Assembly (NCBI RefSeq): GCF_001270495.1
Contig: NZ_LGUR01000173.1
Coordinates: 123,429-187,428, forward strand
Direction: 5' to 3'
Length of the DNA: 64,000 nt
Origin: Streptomyces viridochromogenes
GTDB lineage: Bacteria; Actinomycetota; Actinomycetes; Streptomycetales; Streptomycetaceae
In this document: piece by piece, positions 17,680 to 26,680 of the stretch
Layout of the letters: each line of letters opens with the position of its first letter
How positions within the stretch are numbered: the stretch's first letter is position 1
Made by a program: the position numbers and the translations under genes
The notes under the pieces: generated by a model
What the model saw: the letters and a program-made list of their open reading frames with translations, nothing else
What the model was told of the DNA's origin: nothing
The model's database searches: none

Positions 17680-18868
17680 GCGCAAGTCGACGGGAAGCGA
17701 CTCGGGCGGCACTCGGACCCTCTCCAAGGCCGGCGACGCGGTGCCGGGCGCGGATCGGCTGAAGAAGGAGCTGGAGAGCTACGTCCAGGCCCGGCTCCAG
17801 CACGCGCTGGAGGGCATGGGCGACCGACTCGGCTCGGGCGCGCGCAAGCTGGGCGAGGCCCACATCGGTCCGCGCGGGCTGGCCGGCGCGGTGGCCAAGG
17901 GCGGCAAGAAGCTCGGCGAGCACCTGCCGTCGGGCATGGGGGCGCTGACCTCGACGGCCTCCCACGCGAAGGACTCGGCCTCGCACGCCAAGGACGCGGT
18001 GGTGGACAAGGCCAAGGATGCCGCCGGGCATCTGCCCGGGCAGAGCCGCGACAAGGACCCCGGCAACGACCCGGACAGCATGGGCAAAGGGCTCACCATC
18101 ATCGAGGACATCGACGTGGGCGTGCCCGTGCGCGAGGCGTACGACCAGTGGACGCAGTTCCAGGAGTTCGACCGGTTCGCCAAGGGCGTGGTCGGCATCG
18201 AGCAACAGGACGACACCACGGCCAAGTGGCATGTGAAGGTCGCCAAGTCCAACCGGCGCTTCCGGAGCACCATCACGGAACAGGTGCCCGACGAGCGCAT
18301 CGCCTGGACGAGCACCGGGGACAAGGCCACCACCCAGGGCGTCATCACCTTCCACCCGCTCACCGAGAACCTCACCAAAGTGCTGCTGGTCCTGCGGTAC
18401 TTCCCCAAGGGGCCTGTCGAGCGGGTCGGCAGCTGGATGCGGGCCCAGGGGCGCCGCGCCCGCCTCGACCTGAAGCTCTTCCGCACCTTCGTGATGATGC
18501 GCGGGGAGGCCACCGGCGGCTGGCGCGGGGAGATCCGCGAGGGCGAGGTGGTCCGGGAGCCCGAGGAGGTCGAGGAGGCGGAAGCGAAGCAGGACGAGGA
18601 GGGCCGGGCCGAGCAGGAGGAGCCCGAGGACGAGTACGACGAGGAGGACGAGGAGTCGGAAGAGGACGGGGAGCCCGAGGACCGGTACGAGGACGAGGAG
18701 ACCGAGGAGGACGACGAGGCCGCCACCGCCAAGGACGACGAAGTCGACGAGGACGACGAGGACGACTGGGAGGACGAAGACGAGGACGAGAACGAAGACC
18801 GGGAGCCTGACGACCGCTACGACGACACCGACGAGGAACCCCGCCCGACCCGCCGGCGCCGTGGCTGA
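17672..18868 (+). CDS. gvpZ: GvpZ-like protein with SRPBCC domain
   Basis: This is a 398-residue protein in the gvpZ position. An N-terminal helical region (about 1-135) includes SHAKDSASHAKDAVVDKAKDAAGHL, which resembles an amphipathic stress-protein helix. Residues about 140-285 form an SRPBCC/polyketide-cyclase-like fold (IEDIDVGVPVREAYDQWTQFQEF... WTSTGDKATTQGVITFHPL). The last 100 residues are almost all Glu and Asp. SRPBCC domains bind hydrophobic ligands, which would suit a surface or lipid role, but none is known. It starts inside the gvpY end. Confidence 0.82.
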   Translation: MAERKSTGSDSGGTRTLSKAGDAVPGADRLKKELESYVQARLQHALEGMGDRLGSGARKLGEAHIGPRGLAGAVAKGGKKLGEHLPSGMGALTSTASHAKDSASHAKDAVVDKAKDAAGHLPGQSRDKDPGNDPDSMGKGLTIIEDIDVGVPVREAYDQWTQFQEFDRFAKGVVGIEQQDDTTAKWHVKVAKSNRRFRSTITEQVPDERIAWTSTGDKATTQGVITFHPLTENLTKVLLVLRYFPKGPVERVGSWMRAQGRRARLDLKLFRTFVMMRGEATGGWRGEIREGEVVREPEEVEEAEAKQDEEGRAEQEEPEDEYDEEDEESEEDGEPEDRYEDEETEEDDEAATAKDDEVDEDDEDDWEDEDEDENEDREPDDRYDDTDEEPRPTRRRRG

Positions 18869-18876
18869 CCGCGGAT

Positions 18877-19425
18877 GTGAACACCGTGACCGAGCCCGTC
18901 CCTACCCGCTCCACGCCGTCCCGGGCACTCTCCCCGTACGGCGAGTCATCCGGCGCGAACCTCGCCGACATCCTTGAACGCGTGCTCGACAAAGGCATCG
19001 TCATCGTCGGCGACATCAAGATCAACCTGCTCGATATCGAGCTGCTCACCATCAAGCTCCGTCTCCTGGTGGCCTCGGTCGACAAGGCCAGGGAGATCGG
19101 CATCGACTGGTGGGAGCACGACCCCGCGCTGTCCTCCGGCGCCGACCGGCAGAACAGCCTCAAGGAGCAGAACGAGCGTCTGCGCGCCGAGGTGGAGGAG
19201 CTGCGGCGGAAGGTCGAGACGTCCGAGAGGGCCGAATCCGCGGGCGAGTTGCCCGAGCGCGGATCGGGCGGTCGACGCCGGGCCCGTGAGACGGACCGGG
19301 AGCCCGGCACCGAACCACGCCGTCCCCGGCGCAGGAAGGACGACGCCGAGGACAGGGACCGGAACCAGGACAGGGACCGGGACAGGGACCGGGACAGGGA
19401 CCGGGACAGGGACCGGGACCGATAG
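18877..19425 (+). CDS. gvpJ: GvpJ (GvpA-like minor shell protein) with Asp/Arg tail
   Basis: This 182-residue GvpA-family protein has its core at about 28-80 (NLADILERVLDKGIVIVGDIKINLLDIELLTIKLRLLVASVDKA), followed by a coiled-coil segment (KEQNERLRAEVEELRRKVE) and an alternating Asp/Arg tail encoded by tandem repeats. GvpJ is a minor structural component needed for vesicle shape or tips. The GTG at 18877 lacks a strong ribosome site, and a second GTG nine bases on is possible. Confidence 0.9.
   Translation: MNTVTEPVPTRSTPSRALSPYGESSGANLADILERVLDKGIVIVGDIKINLLDIELLTIKLRLLVASVDKAREIGIDWWEHDPALSSGADRQNSLKEQNERLRAEVEELRRKVETSERAESAGELPERGSGGRRRARETDREPGTEPRRPRRRKDDAEDRDRNQDRDRDRDRDRDRDRDRDR
19369..19416 (+). 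repeat. Tandem 12-bp coding repeat in gvpJ
   Basis: GACAGGGACCGG occurs four times in a row, with one more copy at 19351-19362 separated by six bases. It encodes the alternating Asp-Arg tail of GvpJ. Its sequence differs from the gvpY repeat, so repeat growth happened separately. Confidence 0.92.
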
Positions 19426-19427
19426 CC

Positions 19428-20240
19428 GTGAACGGGCCACTTCTGAGCTGTCTGAGCTACGCCTACGCCGTGGTCAGGTCGTCCGACCCCGCGGCACAGC
19501 GGGCGCAGGCGGCGCTGGCCGGCGTCCGCGGTGTGGCGGACGCACCCGTCACCCTGGTCCGCTCGGGCGCGGTGGCCGCCGCGGTGAGCGCGGTGCCCGG
19601 GGAGGAGTTCGCGGAGGGGGCCCTGAAGGCGCACCTGGAGGATCTCGACTGGCTGGAGACGACGGCCCGGTCCCATCACCTGGTCATCGAGACGCTGGCC
19701 GCCCGCACCACGGTCCTCCCACTGCGGCTGGCCACGGTGTACCTGGACGACAGCCGGGTCGAGCGGATGCTGGTCGAACGTCAGGAGGACTTCACCGCGC
19801 TGCTGGACCGGTTCGACGACCACGTGGAGTGGGGCGTGAAGGTCTACGCCGAGATCCCCGCGGCCTCCGACCCTGCCGAGCCGGGTCCGTCGGCCCCACC
19901 GGACACGGGCCGCGCGTATCTGCGCCGCCGCAGGCAGCACCGCCAGGCACGCGAGGAGACCTGGCGGGCCGCCGAGGAGGCGGTACGGCGCACGGAGCAG
20001 CGGGCGCGCGGTCTCGCGGTGGAACGCGCCCGGCACCGCCCGCAGCAGGGCACCCTGGCCCGCCTCCCCGGCGAGAACGTCACCAACGACGCCTACCTCG
20101 TCCCGCGCCACGCGGCCGAGGAGTTCCGCGACCGCATGCTGCACGCCGCCGACGACCTGCCCGGCGTACGCGTGGAGGTCACCGGCCCCTGGGCGCCGTA
20201 CTCCTTCACCGCCCCCCTCGAAGGGGTGCGGCAACCGTGA
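19428..20240 (+). CDS. gvpL: Gas vesicle protein GvpL (GvpF/L family)
   Basis: This 270-residue second GvpF/L paralogue has the YAYAVV start and the GPWAPYSF ending shared with gvpF. A Pro- and Arg-rich insert near residues 145-190 separates the two halves. Family members contact GvpA and other accessory proteins during assembly. The GTG start follows the gvpJ stop by 2 bp, and the stop overlaps the gvpS start (GTGA). Confidence 0.9.
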   Translation: MNGPLLSCLSYAYAVVRSSDPAAQRAQAALAGVRGVADAPVTLVRSGAVAAAVSAVPGEEFAEGALKAHLEDLDWLETTARSHHLVIETLAARTTVLPLRLATVYLDDSRVERMLVERQEDFTALLDRFDDHVEWGVKVYAEIPAASDPAEPGPSAPPDTGRAYLRRRRQHRQAREETWRAAEEAVRRTEQRARGLAVERARHRPQQGTLARLPGENVTNDAYLVPRHAAEEFRDRMLHAADDLPGVRVEVTGPWAPYSFTAPLEGVRQP

Positions 20241-20506
20241 CCGAGCACGACGCGTACGACGACGACCGCCCGCTCACCGGAACCCAGGTCGCGCTGATCG
20301 ACCTGCTGGACCGGTTGCTGAGCGGCGGGGTCGTGATCACCGGCGATGTCGTCCTGTCGATCGCGGACATCGACCTGGTGCGGATCTCGCTGCGCGCGGT
20401 GGTGATCGCCGTCCGCGAGCAGCTGGAGGAGCAGTGGGCGCCCGTCCTGCCCGACCGGACGCCCACGGAATACGACTACGGCGGCCACGGTGACACCCCC
20501 GGCTGA
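20237..20506 (+). CDS. gvpS: GvpS (GvpA-like minor protein)
   Basis: This 89-residue GvpA-family protein has the core VALIDLLDRLLSGGVVITGDVVLSIADIDLVRISLRAVV, closely parallel to gvpA and gvpJ but without a long charged tail. It is a likely minor shell component. GTG overlaps the gvpL stop, and its own end overlaps gvpK by 17 nt, so all three are translationally coupled. Confidence 0.9.
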   Translation: MTEHDAYDDDRPLTGTQVALIDLLDRLLSGGVVITGDVVLSIADIDLVRISLRAVVIAVREQLEEQWAPVLPDRTPTEYDYGGHGDTPG

Positions 20507-20891
20507 CCGCCCGTCCCCCGACCGGCTGCGGGAGGTCGCGGACGCCGCTCATCGCGCCTTCTCCCTGCTGCCCGCCCAGCCGGACGACGTGGCCCCGCCG
20601 GCCGCGGGCCGGTCCGCCGCACGCCGGCTGCACACCGACCCCGAGACCGTGGAGCGCGACCTGGTCAGGCTGGTCCTCACCATCGTCGAACTGCTCCGCC
20701 AGCTGATGGAGCGCCAGGCCCTGCACCGCGTCGACGAGGGCGACCTGACCGAGGAGCAGGAGGAGCGCCTCGGGCTGACCCTGATGCTCCTCCACGACCG
20801 GATGACCGAACTGTGCGACCGCTACGGCCTCACCCTGGAGGACCTCAACCTCGACCTGGGGCCTCTGGGCACCCTGCTCCCACCGCCGTGA
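20490..20891 (+). CDS. gvpK: Gas vesicle protein GvpK
   Basis: This is a 133-residue protein with the GvpK pattern: TDPETVERDLVRLVLTIVELLRQLMERQALHRVDEGDLTEEQEERLG followed by the DLNLDLGPLG ending. GvpK is an accessory protein essential in several gas-vesicle systems. It is the last gene of the operon, followed by a hairpin. Confidence 0.93.
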   Translation: MTPPADRPSPDRLREVADAAHRAFSLLPAQPDDVAPPAAGRSAARRLHTDPETVERDLVRLVLTIVELLRQLMERQALHRVDEGDLTEEQEERLGLTLMLLHDRMTELCDRYGLTLEDLNLDLGPLGTLLPPP

Positions 20892-20920
20892 GGCGTCTGA
20901 GAACCGCCCTCTTCATCCTG

Positions 20921-20956
20921 CGGGACGCCGACGGCCCGCATGCCGTCGGCGTCCCG
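20921..20956. terminator. Bidirectional hairpin between gvpK and the sugar trio
   Basis: CGGGACGCCGACGGC and its exact complement GCCGTCGGCGTCCCG enclose a 6-nt loop. It lies between convergent operons and probably ends both. No U-tract is present. Confidence 0.75.
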
Positions 20957-20978
20957 CCGTACCCTGCCGGCGCCCCGG

Positions 20979-21818
20979 CTAGCCCGCGTGCTCCACGAAC
21001 CGCGCCGCCGTCTCCGCCAACAGCTCGCGGCCGTCACGCGCCCACAGCTGGTCGTTGAACAGCTCCACCTCGATGGCCCCGGTGTACCCGGCCGCCTCGA
21101 CGTAGCCCTTCCACTCCCGCATGTCGATCGAGCCGTCCCCGATCTGACCGCGGCCGTTGAGGACGCCCTCGGGCAACGGGGTGATCCAGTCGGCGAGTTG
21201 GAAGGTGTGGATACGGCCGCCCGCGCCCGCCCGGGCGATCTGCGCGGGCGCGTTGTCGTCCCACCAGATGTGGTACGTGTCGACCGTGACGCCGACCTGC
21301 CGGGCGGGGAAGCGCTCGGCGAGGTCGAGGGCCTGGGCGAGGGTGGAGACCACGCAGCGGTCCGAGGCGAACATCGGGTGGAGCGGCTCGATCGCCAGCT
21401 TCACCCCGTGGTCCTCGGCGTACGGGCCGAGCACCGCCAGCGCGTCCGCGATCCGCTCCCGGGCCCCGTGCAGGTCCTTCGAGCCGGCCGGGAGGCCGCC
21501 GGAGACCAGCACCAGCGTGTCCGTGCCCAGCGTCGCCGCCTCGTCGACCGCGCGGCGGTTGTCGTCGAGCGCCTTGGCCCGCTCGTCCGGGTCGACCGCC
21601 GTGAGGAAGCCGCCGCGGCACAGGGTGGTGACGGTCAGACCCGCGTCGCGGACCAGCTTGGCCGTCGCCTCCAGGCCGTACGCCTGGACGGGCTCGCGCC
21701 ACAGGCCGACGTTCACCACGCCCAACCGGCCGCATGCCTCGACCAGTTCGGGCAGGCTCAGCTGCTTCACCGTCATCTGGTTGATGGAGAAGCGGGACAG
21801 GTCCTTCTCGACGCTCAC
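20979..21818 (-). CDS. Sugar phosphate isomerase/epimerase-like TIM-barrel protein
   Basis: This 279-residue AP-endonuclease-2/xylose-isomerase-like TIM barrel has putative metal ligands in LAIEPLHPM (Glu), VGVTVDTYHIWWDDN (Asp, His), and IEVELFN (Glu). Such enzymes isomerise or epimerise keto-sugars. It is the last gene of a three-gene operon; its GTG start overlaps the DUF993 stop. With a Gfo/Idh/MocA dehydrogenase upstream, a route through an oxidised (keto) sugar intermediate is likely. The substrate is unknown. Confidence 0.8.
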   Translation of the reverse strand: MSVEKDLSRFSINQMTVKQLSLPELVEACGRLGVVNVGLWREPVQAYGLEATAKLVRDAGLTVTTLCRGGFLTAVDPDERAKALDDNRRAVDEAATLGTDTLVLVSGGLPAGSKDLHGARERIADALAVLGPYAEDHGVKLAIEPLHPMFASDRCVVSTLAQALDLAERFPARQVGVTVDTYHIWWDDNAPAQIARAGAGGRIHTFQLADWITPLPEGVLNGRGQIGDGSIDMREWKGYVEAAGYTGAIEVELFNDQLWARDGRELLAETAARFVEHAG

Positions 21819-22966
21819 TGGGCCACTCCGTACAGGGACAGCAGGTTCTTCATCCGCTCCTCAGCCAGCTTCGGGTCCGGGAACAGGCCGAGGCCGTCGG
21901 CGAGTTCGTAGGCGCGGGCGAAGTGGGGCAGGGAGCGGGCCGACTGGAGGCCGCCGACCATGGTGAAGTGGCTCTGGTGGCCGGCCAGCCAGGCCAGGAA
22001 GACCACGCCCGTCTTGTAGAAGCGGGTGGGCGTCTGGAAGAGGTGGCGGGACAACTCGACGGTGGGGTCGAGGAGTTCACGGAAGCCGGAGACGTTCCCC
22101 GTGTCCAGCACCCGTACCGCTTCGGCCGCCAGCGGCCCCAGCGGGTCGAAGATGCCGAGCAGGGCGTGGCTGAAGCCCTGCTCGTCGCCCGCGATCAGCT
22201 CGGGGTAGTTGAAGTCGTCACCGGTGTAGCAGCGCACGCCCTGCGGGAGCCGGCGGCGGATGTCGATCTCCCGCTGGGCGTCCAGCAGGGAGACCTTGAT
22301 GCCGTCGACCTTGTCGGGGTGGGCGGCGATGACCTCCAGGAAGGTGTCGGTGGCCGTGTCGAGGTCGCTCGACCCCCAGTAGCCCTCCAGCGCCGGGTCG
22401 AACATCGGGCCCAGCCAGTGCAGGACCACCGGCTCGGCGGACTGGCGCAGGAGGTGGCCGTAGACCTCCAGGTAGTCCTCAGGTCCGGAAGCCGCGGCGG
22501 CCAGGGCCCGGGACGCCATCAGGATGGCCTGCGCTCCGGTCTCCTCGACGACGGCGAGCTGCTCCTCGTAGGCGGCCCGGACCTCGGCGAGCGAACCGCC
22601 GGCGATCTGGTCGGTGCCCACACCGCAGGCGATGCGGCCGCCGACCGCCTTCGCCTCGGCGGCGCTGCGGCGGATCAGCTCGGCCGCGCCCGCCCAGTCC
22701 AGGCCCATCCCACGCTGGGCGGTGTCCATGGCCTCGGCGACGCCGAGCCCGTGGGACCACAGGTGGCGGCGGAAGGCGAGGGTGGCGTCCCAGTCGACGG
22801 CGGCGGGCGAGTCGGGCGACACGTCGGCGTACGGGTCGGCGACGACGTGCGCCGCCGAGAAGACCGTCCGGGAGGTGAGGGGCGCGCCCGGGGTGAGGGC
22901 GAGGGGCTCGGCGCGCGGTTCGTACGCCCGCAGGCCGCCCTTGAAGTCGGGCAGTCGGATCGTCAC
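21815..22966 (-). CDS. DUF993 family protein (aldolase-like)
   Basis: This 383-residue protein of the DUF993 family is distantly related to dihydrodipicolinate synthase-type aldolases (VTIRLPDFKGGLRAYEPR start; IKVSLLDAQREIDIRRRLPQG, where the Lys may be the Schiff-base residue; CYTGDDFNYPELI). The family has no confirmed activity but regularly sits with Gfo/Idh/MocA dehydrogenases and TIM-barrel isomerases. The GTG start overlaps the dehydrogenase stop. In the pathway it may cleave a keto-sugar product. Confidence 0.75.
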   Translation of the reverse strand: MTIRLPDFKGGLRAYEPRAEPLALTPGAPLTSRTVFSAAHVVADPYADVSPDSPAAVDWDATLAFRRHLWSHGLGVAEAMDTAQRGMGLDWAGAAELIRRSAAEAKAVGGRIACGVGTDQIAGGSLAEVRAAYEEQLAVVEETGAQAILMASRALAAAASGPEDYLEVYGHLLRQSAEPVVLHWLGPMFDPALEGYWGSSDLDTATDTFLEVIAAHPDKVDGIKVSLLDAQREIDIRRRLPQGVRCYTGDDFNYPELIAGDEQGFSHALLGIFDPLGPLAAEAVRVLDTGNVSGFRELLDPTVELSRHLFQTPTRFYKTGVVFLAWLAGHQSHFTMVGGLQSARSLPHFARAYELADGLGLFPDPKLAEERMKNLLSLYGVAQ

Positions 22967-24120
22967 AGCTGGATCTCCGGAACATCGATACGGCGGCCCT
23001 CGGCCGAGGACTGCAGGCCCAGCTCGGCGAGCTGGACGCCGCGGGCACCGGCGAGGAGGTCCCAGTGGTAGGGGGCGTCGGCGTAGACGTGCTTGAGGAA
23101 CAGCTCCCACTGGGCCTTGAAGCCGTTGTCGAACTCGGAGTTGTCGGGGACCTCCTGCCACTGGTCGCGGAAGGAGTAGGTGGCCGGGATGTCCGGGTTC
23201 CAGACCGGCTTGGGGGTGAGGGAGCGGTGCTGGACCCGGCAGTTGCGCAGGCCCGCGACCGCGGAGCCCTCCGTGCCGTCCACCTGGAACTCGACCAGCT
23301 CGTCGCGGTTGACGCGCACGGCCCAGGAGGAGTTGATCTGGGCGATGGCGCCGCCGTCGAGCTCGAAGATGCCGTACGCGGCGTCGTCGGCCGTGGCGTC
23401 GTAGGGCTTGTCGTTCTCGTCCCAGCGCTGCGGGATGTGGGTGGTGGCGGTGGCCTGTACGGACTTGACCCGTCCGAAGAGCTCGTGGAGCACGTACTCC
23501 CAGTGCGGGAACATGTCGACGACGATGCCGCCGCCGTCCTCGGCACGGTAGTTCCAGGACGGGCGCTGGGCGGTCTGCCAGTCGCCCTCGAAGACCCAGT
23601 AGCCGAACTCGCCGCGGATGGAGAGGATCCGCCCGAAGAAGCCCCCGTCGATGAGCCGCTTCAGCTTCAGCAGCCCCGGGAGGAAGAGCTTGTCCTGGAC
23701 GACGCCGTGCTTGATGCCGGCGTCGGCGGCCAGCCGCGCGAGCTCCAGGGCGCCCTCCAGCCCCGTCGCGGTCGGCTTCTCGGTGTAGATGTGCTTTCCG
23801 GCTGCGATCGCCTTCCTGATCGCCTCCTCGCGGGCGGAGGTGACCTGGGCGTCGAAGTAGATCTCGACGGTCGGGTCGGCGAGGACGGCGTCCACGTCGG
23901 TCGAGATGTCGGCCGGGTCCAGGCCGTGCTGCTCGGCGAGCGCCTTGAGGGCGTGCTCACGGCGGCCGACCAGGATCGGCTCCGGCCACAGCACGGTGCC
24001 GTCGCCGAGGTCGAGACCGCCCTGCTCGCGGAGGGCCAGGATGGAGCGGACCAGGTGCTGGCGGTAGCCCATGCGCCCCGTCACACCGTTCATGGCGATA
24101 CGCACCGTCTTGCGTGTCAC
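22963..24120 (-). CDS. Gfo/Idh/MocA-type sugar dehydrogenase
   Basis: This 385-residue NAD(P)-dependent oxidoreductase has a Rossmann start (VRIAMNGVTGRMGYRQHL), the EKPTATGL motif with the catalytic Lys, and an alpha/beta substrate domain (GGGIVVDMFPHWEYVLHELFG). Such enzymes oxidise cyclic polyols and sugars to keto forms. The GTG start at 24120 has AAGGGAAT just upstream. It is first of the trio dehydrogenase-DUF993-isomerase, divergent from a LacI regulator with a canonical operator between them. Confidence 0.87.
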   Translation of the reverse strand: MTRKTVRIAMNGVTGRMGYRQHLVRSILALREQGGLDLGDGTVLWPEPILVGRREHALKALAEQHGLDPADISTDVDAVLADPTVEIYFDAQVTSAREEAIRKAIAAGKHIYTEKPTATGLEGALELARLAADAGIKHGVVQDKLFLPGLLKLKRLIDGGFFGRILSIRGEFGYWVFEGDWQTAQRPSWNYRAEDGGGIVVDMFPHWEYVLHELFGRVKSVQATATTHIPQRWDENDKPYDATADDAAYGIFELDGGAIAQINSSWAVRVNRDELVEFQVDGTEGSAVAGLRNCRVQHRSLTPKPVWNPDIPATYSFRDQWQEVPDNSEFDNGFKAQWELFLKHVYADAPYHWDLLAGARGVQLAELGLQSSAEGRRIDVPEIQL

Positions 24121-24471
24121 GTCATTCCCTTCGTAGGCGTCGTACACAGCGTCGTACGCGGTTCTGCGTGCCGCGTACGCCCCTACCCTGATGAGCGTCA
24201 CAGCAAGCGCTTTCTATCCGATAAGAAGCTAGCCTCTGACCAGGGGTCCGGACAAGACCGTGACCGGGTTGAGTTGTTCGAGGGGACGAACGACGGGGGT
24301 TCTTGGCCGTAAGGTCTGCTCGACATACACGGAACCGTGGCCGCCGACGGCCTGTCTACGAGGAGGCAGGCCTGTCTGTGAGCGGTCTGTCAGCAGCAGG
24401 ACGCAAACCTGCCCTGGCCCTGAGGGCAGTACGAGGTGGTACGACGAGATGCGCGACCGGAGGACGACGAG
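24121..24471. promoter_or_regulatory. Divergent promoter region with LacI operator
   Basis: This 351-bp gap between the dehydrogenase and lacI genes holds GCAAGCGCTTTC at 24203-24214, with a perfect AAGCGCTT core. This is the classic LacI/GalR operator form. It sits 80 bp from the dehydrogenase start. No second copy was seen. The remainder looks like non-coding leader; I saw no small gene in it. Confidence 0.7.
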
Positions 24472-25521
24472 ATGACGGTGACCCTGGCGGACGTGGCGGC
24501 CCGCGCCCAGGTCTCCCCCGCGACGGTGTCGCGCGTGCTGAACGGGAACTACCCCGTCGCCGCCTCCACCCGGGAGCGGGTGCTGCGGGCGGTGGACGAG
24601 CTGGACTACGTACTGAACGGTCCCGCGAGCGCGCTGGCCGCGGCCACGTCCGACCTGGTCGGCATCCTGGTCAACGACATCGCCGACCCCTTCTTCGGGA
24701 TCATGGCGAGCGCGATCCAGTCGGAGATCGGCGGCCCGGGCGGCCGGGCGGGCGGTGAGCGGCTGGCTGTGGTCTGCAACACGGGGGGCTCGCCCGAGCG
24801 CGAGCTGACATACCTGACCCTGCTCCAGCGGCAGCGGGCCGCGGCGGTCGTGCTGACCGGCGGCGCGGTCGAGGACGCACCGCACGCGGCGGCGGTCGCG
24901 GCGAAGCTGCAGAAGCTGGCGGACGCCGGGACGCGCGTGGTGCTGTGCGGACGGCCGCCGTCGCCGGACACCGGCGCGATCGCCCTGACCTTCGACAACC
25001 GCGGCGGCGGACGCGAGCTGACCGAGCACCTGATCGGCCTGGGCCACCGGCGCCTCGGCTACATCGCGGGCCCCGAGGAGCGGACCACCACCCGGCACCG
25101 GCTGGAGGGACACCGGGCGGCGCTGGAGGCGCACGGGATCGAGGAGGACGCCCGCTGGACGGTCTACGGCCGCTATGACCGGCAGTCGGGCTACGAGGCG
25201 ACGCTGGAGCTGCTGCGCCGGGATCCGTCCCTGACGGCCGTCGTCGCGGCGAACGACTCCGTCGCACTGGGGGCGTGTGCGGCGCTGCGCGACTCCGGGC
25301 TGCGCATTCCGGAGGACGTCTCGGTCGCCGGCTTCGACGATCTGCCGTTCAGCGTCGACGCGGTGCCTTCCCTTACGACGGTGCGGCTGCCGTTGTCGGA
25401 GGCGGGGGCGCGGGCCGGGCGGATCGCGATGGGGCGCGAGGAGCCGCCGCCCGGGGGGATCGCGACGATTCGGGGGGAGCTGATGGTTCGGGGGTCTTCC
25501 GGGGGGCCTCGGGCGTCCTGA
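24472..25521 (+). CDS. LacI-family regulator of the sugar trio
   Basis: This 349-residue repressor has the HTH TLADVAARAQVSPATVSRVLN and a sensor domain of the LacI type (FDNRGGGRELTEHLIGLGHRRLGYIAGP). The ATG at 24472 has GGAGGACGACG upstream. It diverges from the dehydrogenase-DUF993-isomerase operon, and the AAGCGCTT operator lies between them, so it is the likely local repressor. The C-terminus is Gly/Pro rich and low in complexity. Confidence 0.87.
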   Translation: MTVTLADVAARAQVSPATVSRVLNGNYPVAASTRERVLRAVDELDYVLNGPASALAAATSDLVGILVNDIADPFFGIMASAIQSEIGGPGGRAGGERLAVVCNTGGSPERELTYLTLLQRQRAAAVVLTGGAVEDAPHAAAVAAKLQKLADAGTRVVLCGRPPSPDTGAIALTFDNRGGGRELTEHLIGLGHRRLGYIAGPEERTTTRHRLEGHRAALEAHGIEEDARWTVYGRYDRQSGYEATLELLRRDPSLTAVVAANDSVALGACAALRDSGLRIPEDVSVAGFDDLPFSVDAVPSLTTVRLPLSEAGARAGRIAMGREEPPPGGIATIRGELMVRGSSGGPRAS

Positions 25522-25575
25522 GGCGTGCCGTCGTCATCTCCCGGTGGGTGTCTGCGCCTGTGCCTGCGCCGCTGT

Positions 25576-26373
25576 TCAGCGTGCGGGCACCGCAGCCGGG
25601 GCCATGACGTCCTCGCCGTCCTGGCCGTTGTCGTCGTAGTCCACCGTGCCGCTGACGACATGGCAGGCCACGCCGAGCAGCAGGAAGAGCACGACGAGGA
25701 CCTTGGCCGTGGTGTCCAGGAGCAGCGGCCGGGTGCCGGAGCGGGCCGGGTCCGGCGGGGGCGGCTCGTCGCCGAACAACCGCTTGGGGTAGGCGGGGGT
25801 CAGCATCGTGACGTAGGCGGTGAATCGCATCTGGTACCGGGCGACGGCGGCCGTGGCGGTGAAGACGGGCGCGGGCAGCCGCCCCAGCACGATTCCGATG
25901 AGCCAGAACACCCAGCAGATCGCGAACCAGCCCGCCTGCGCGAGGTTGTTGATGATCGCCGCCGGGATCATCAGGATCAGGCGGAAGAACACCGCGAGCC
26001 GGTTCAGCGGCGTGGCCCGCAGTTCGATCTGCACGGGGTGGTCGGGGGCCGAGAACGAGAACGGCGGATAGCGGTCGACCAGGAGCATCGCGCTCGCAGT
26101 CACCCGAGTCCGGTAGGCGAGGACCGAGCCGAGGAAGCGGAACACCGCGTCGGGCAGCCGTCCCGTGAACAGGGCGGCGAACCATCCGACGATGGTCACG
26201 AAGAACGCCGCGACGGAGAGCAGGCAGACCACCACGAACTGCGGCAGGAGCAGCAGCCAGCGCAGTAGGACGGTCCAGCGCCGCTGCCGTGCGGCGGCGG
26301 GGATGTCCAGGACGGGCAGCCACTCACCGCCCCCGGGGTCGGTAGCGGCCCGAGGATCCCAGCCCGTCGCCAT
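25576..26373 (-). CDS. DUF4389 membrane protein
   Basis: This 265-residue integral membrane protein has about five hydrophobic segments in two similar halves (the LLRWLLLLPQFVVVCLLSVAAFFVTIVGWFAALFTGRLP type motif, then LNRLAVFFRLILMIPAAII). This fits the DUF4389 family, whose role is unknown. ATG at 26373 has GGGAG upstream. It is a monocistronic gene, convergent with the LacI gene. Confidence 0.75.
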   Translation of the reverse strand: MATGWDPRAATDPGGGEWLPVLDIPAAARQRRWTVLLRWLLLLPQFVVVCLLSVAAFFVTIVGWFAALFTGRLPDAVFRFLGSVLAYRTRVTASAMLLVDRYPPFSFSAPDHPVQIELRATPLNRLAVFFRLILMIPAAIINNLAQAGWFAICWVFWLIGIVLGRLPAPVFTATAAVARYQMRFTAYVTMLTPAYPKRLFGDEPPPPDPARSGTRPLLLDTTAKVLVVLFLLLGVACHVVSGTVDYDDNGQDGEDVMAPAAVPAR

Positions 26374-26630
26374 GAAGACTCCCAGTCGTGCCGATGACAC
26401 TGCCTGACACGACCATGCTGCGGCGACGCGGCGGGCTCCGCGCCCTGCGCAGGCCCAAACGGTGATGCGCCCGCCCCCTCAGGGCGGACAGGCAGAGCCT
26501 GGACACCGCCGGAAAGCAGGCCGCCCGGCCCCTGCCGAATGCCGCGTTCCGCGTCTTGACTCGACCGACCGATGATTTCCGGGCTCCACCCCGGTCTCCC
26601 ATGCCGTGAAGACCGGCTCGCCCGGGCCGA

Positions 26631-26664
26631 GCGGACAGCGGACAGCGGACAGCGGACAGCGGAC
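26631..26664. repeat. Short tandem repeat upstream of the RibD-like gene
   Basis: GCGGACA is repeated four times and followed by GCGGACT, ending 16 bp before the start codon. The 307-bp region around it (26374-26680) separates divergent genes; besides the repeat I see only a possible TTGACT -35 element and no gene. Confidence 0.85.
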
Positions 26665-26680
26665 TACAGGAGCGAATCCC

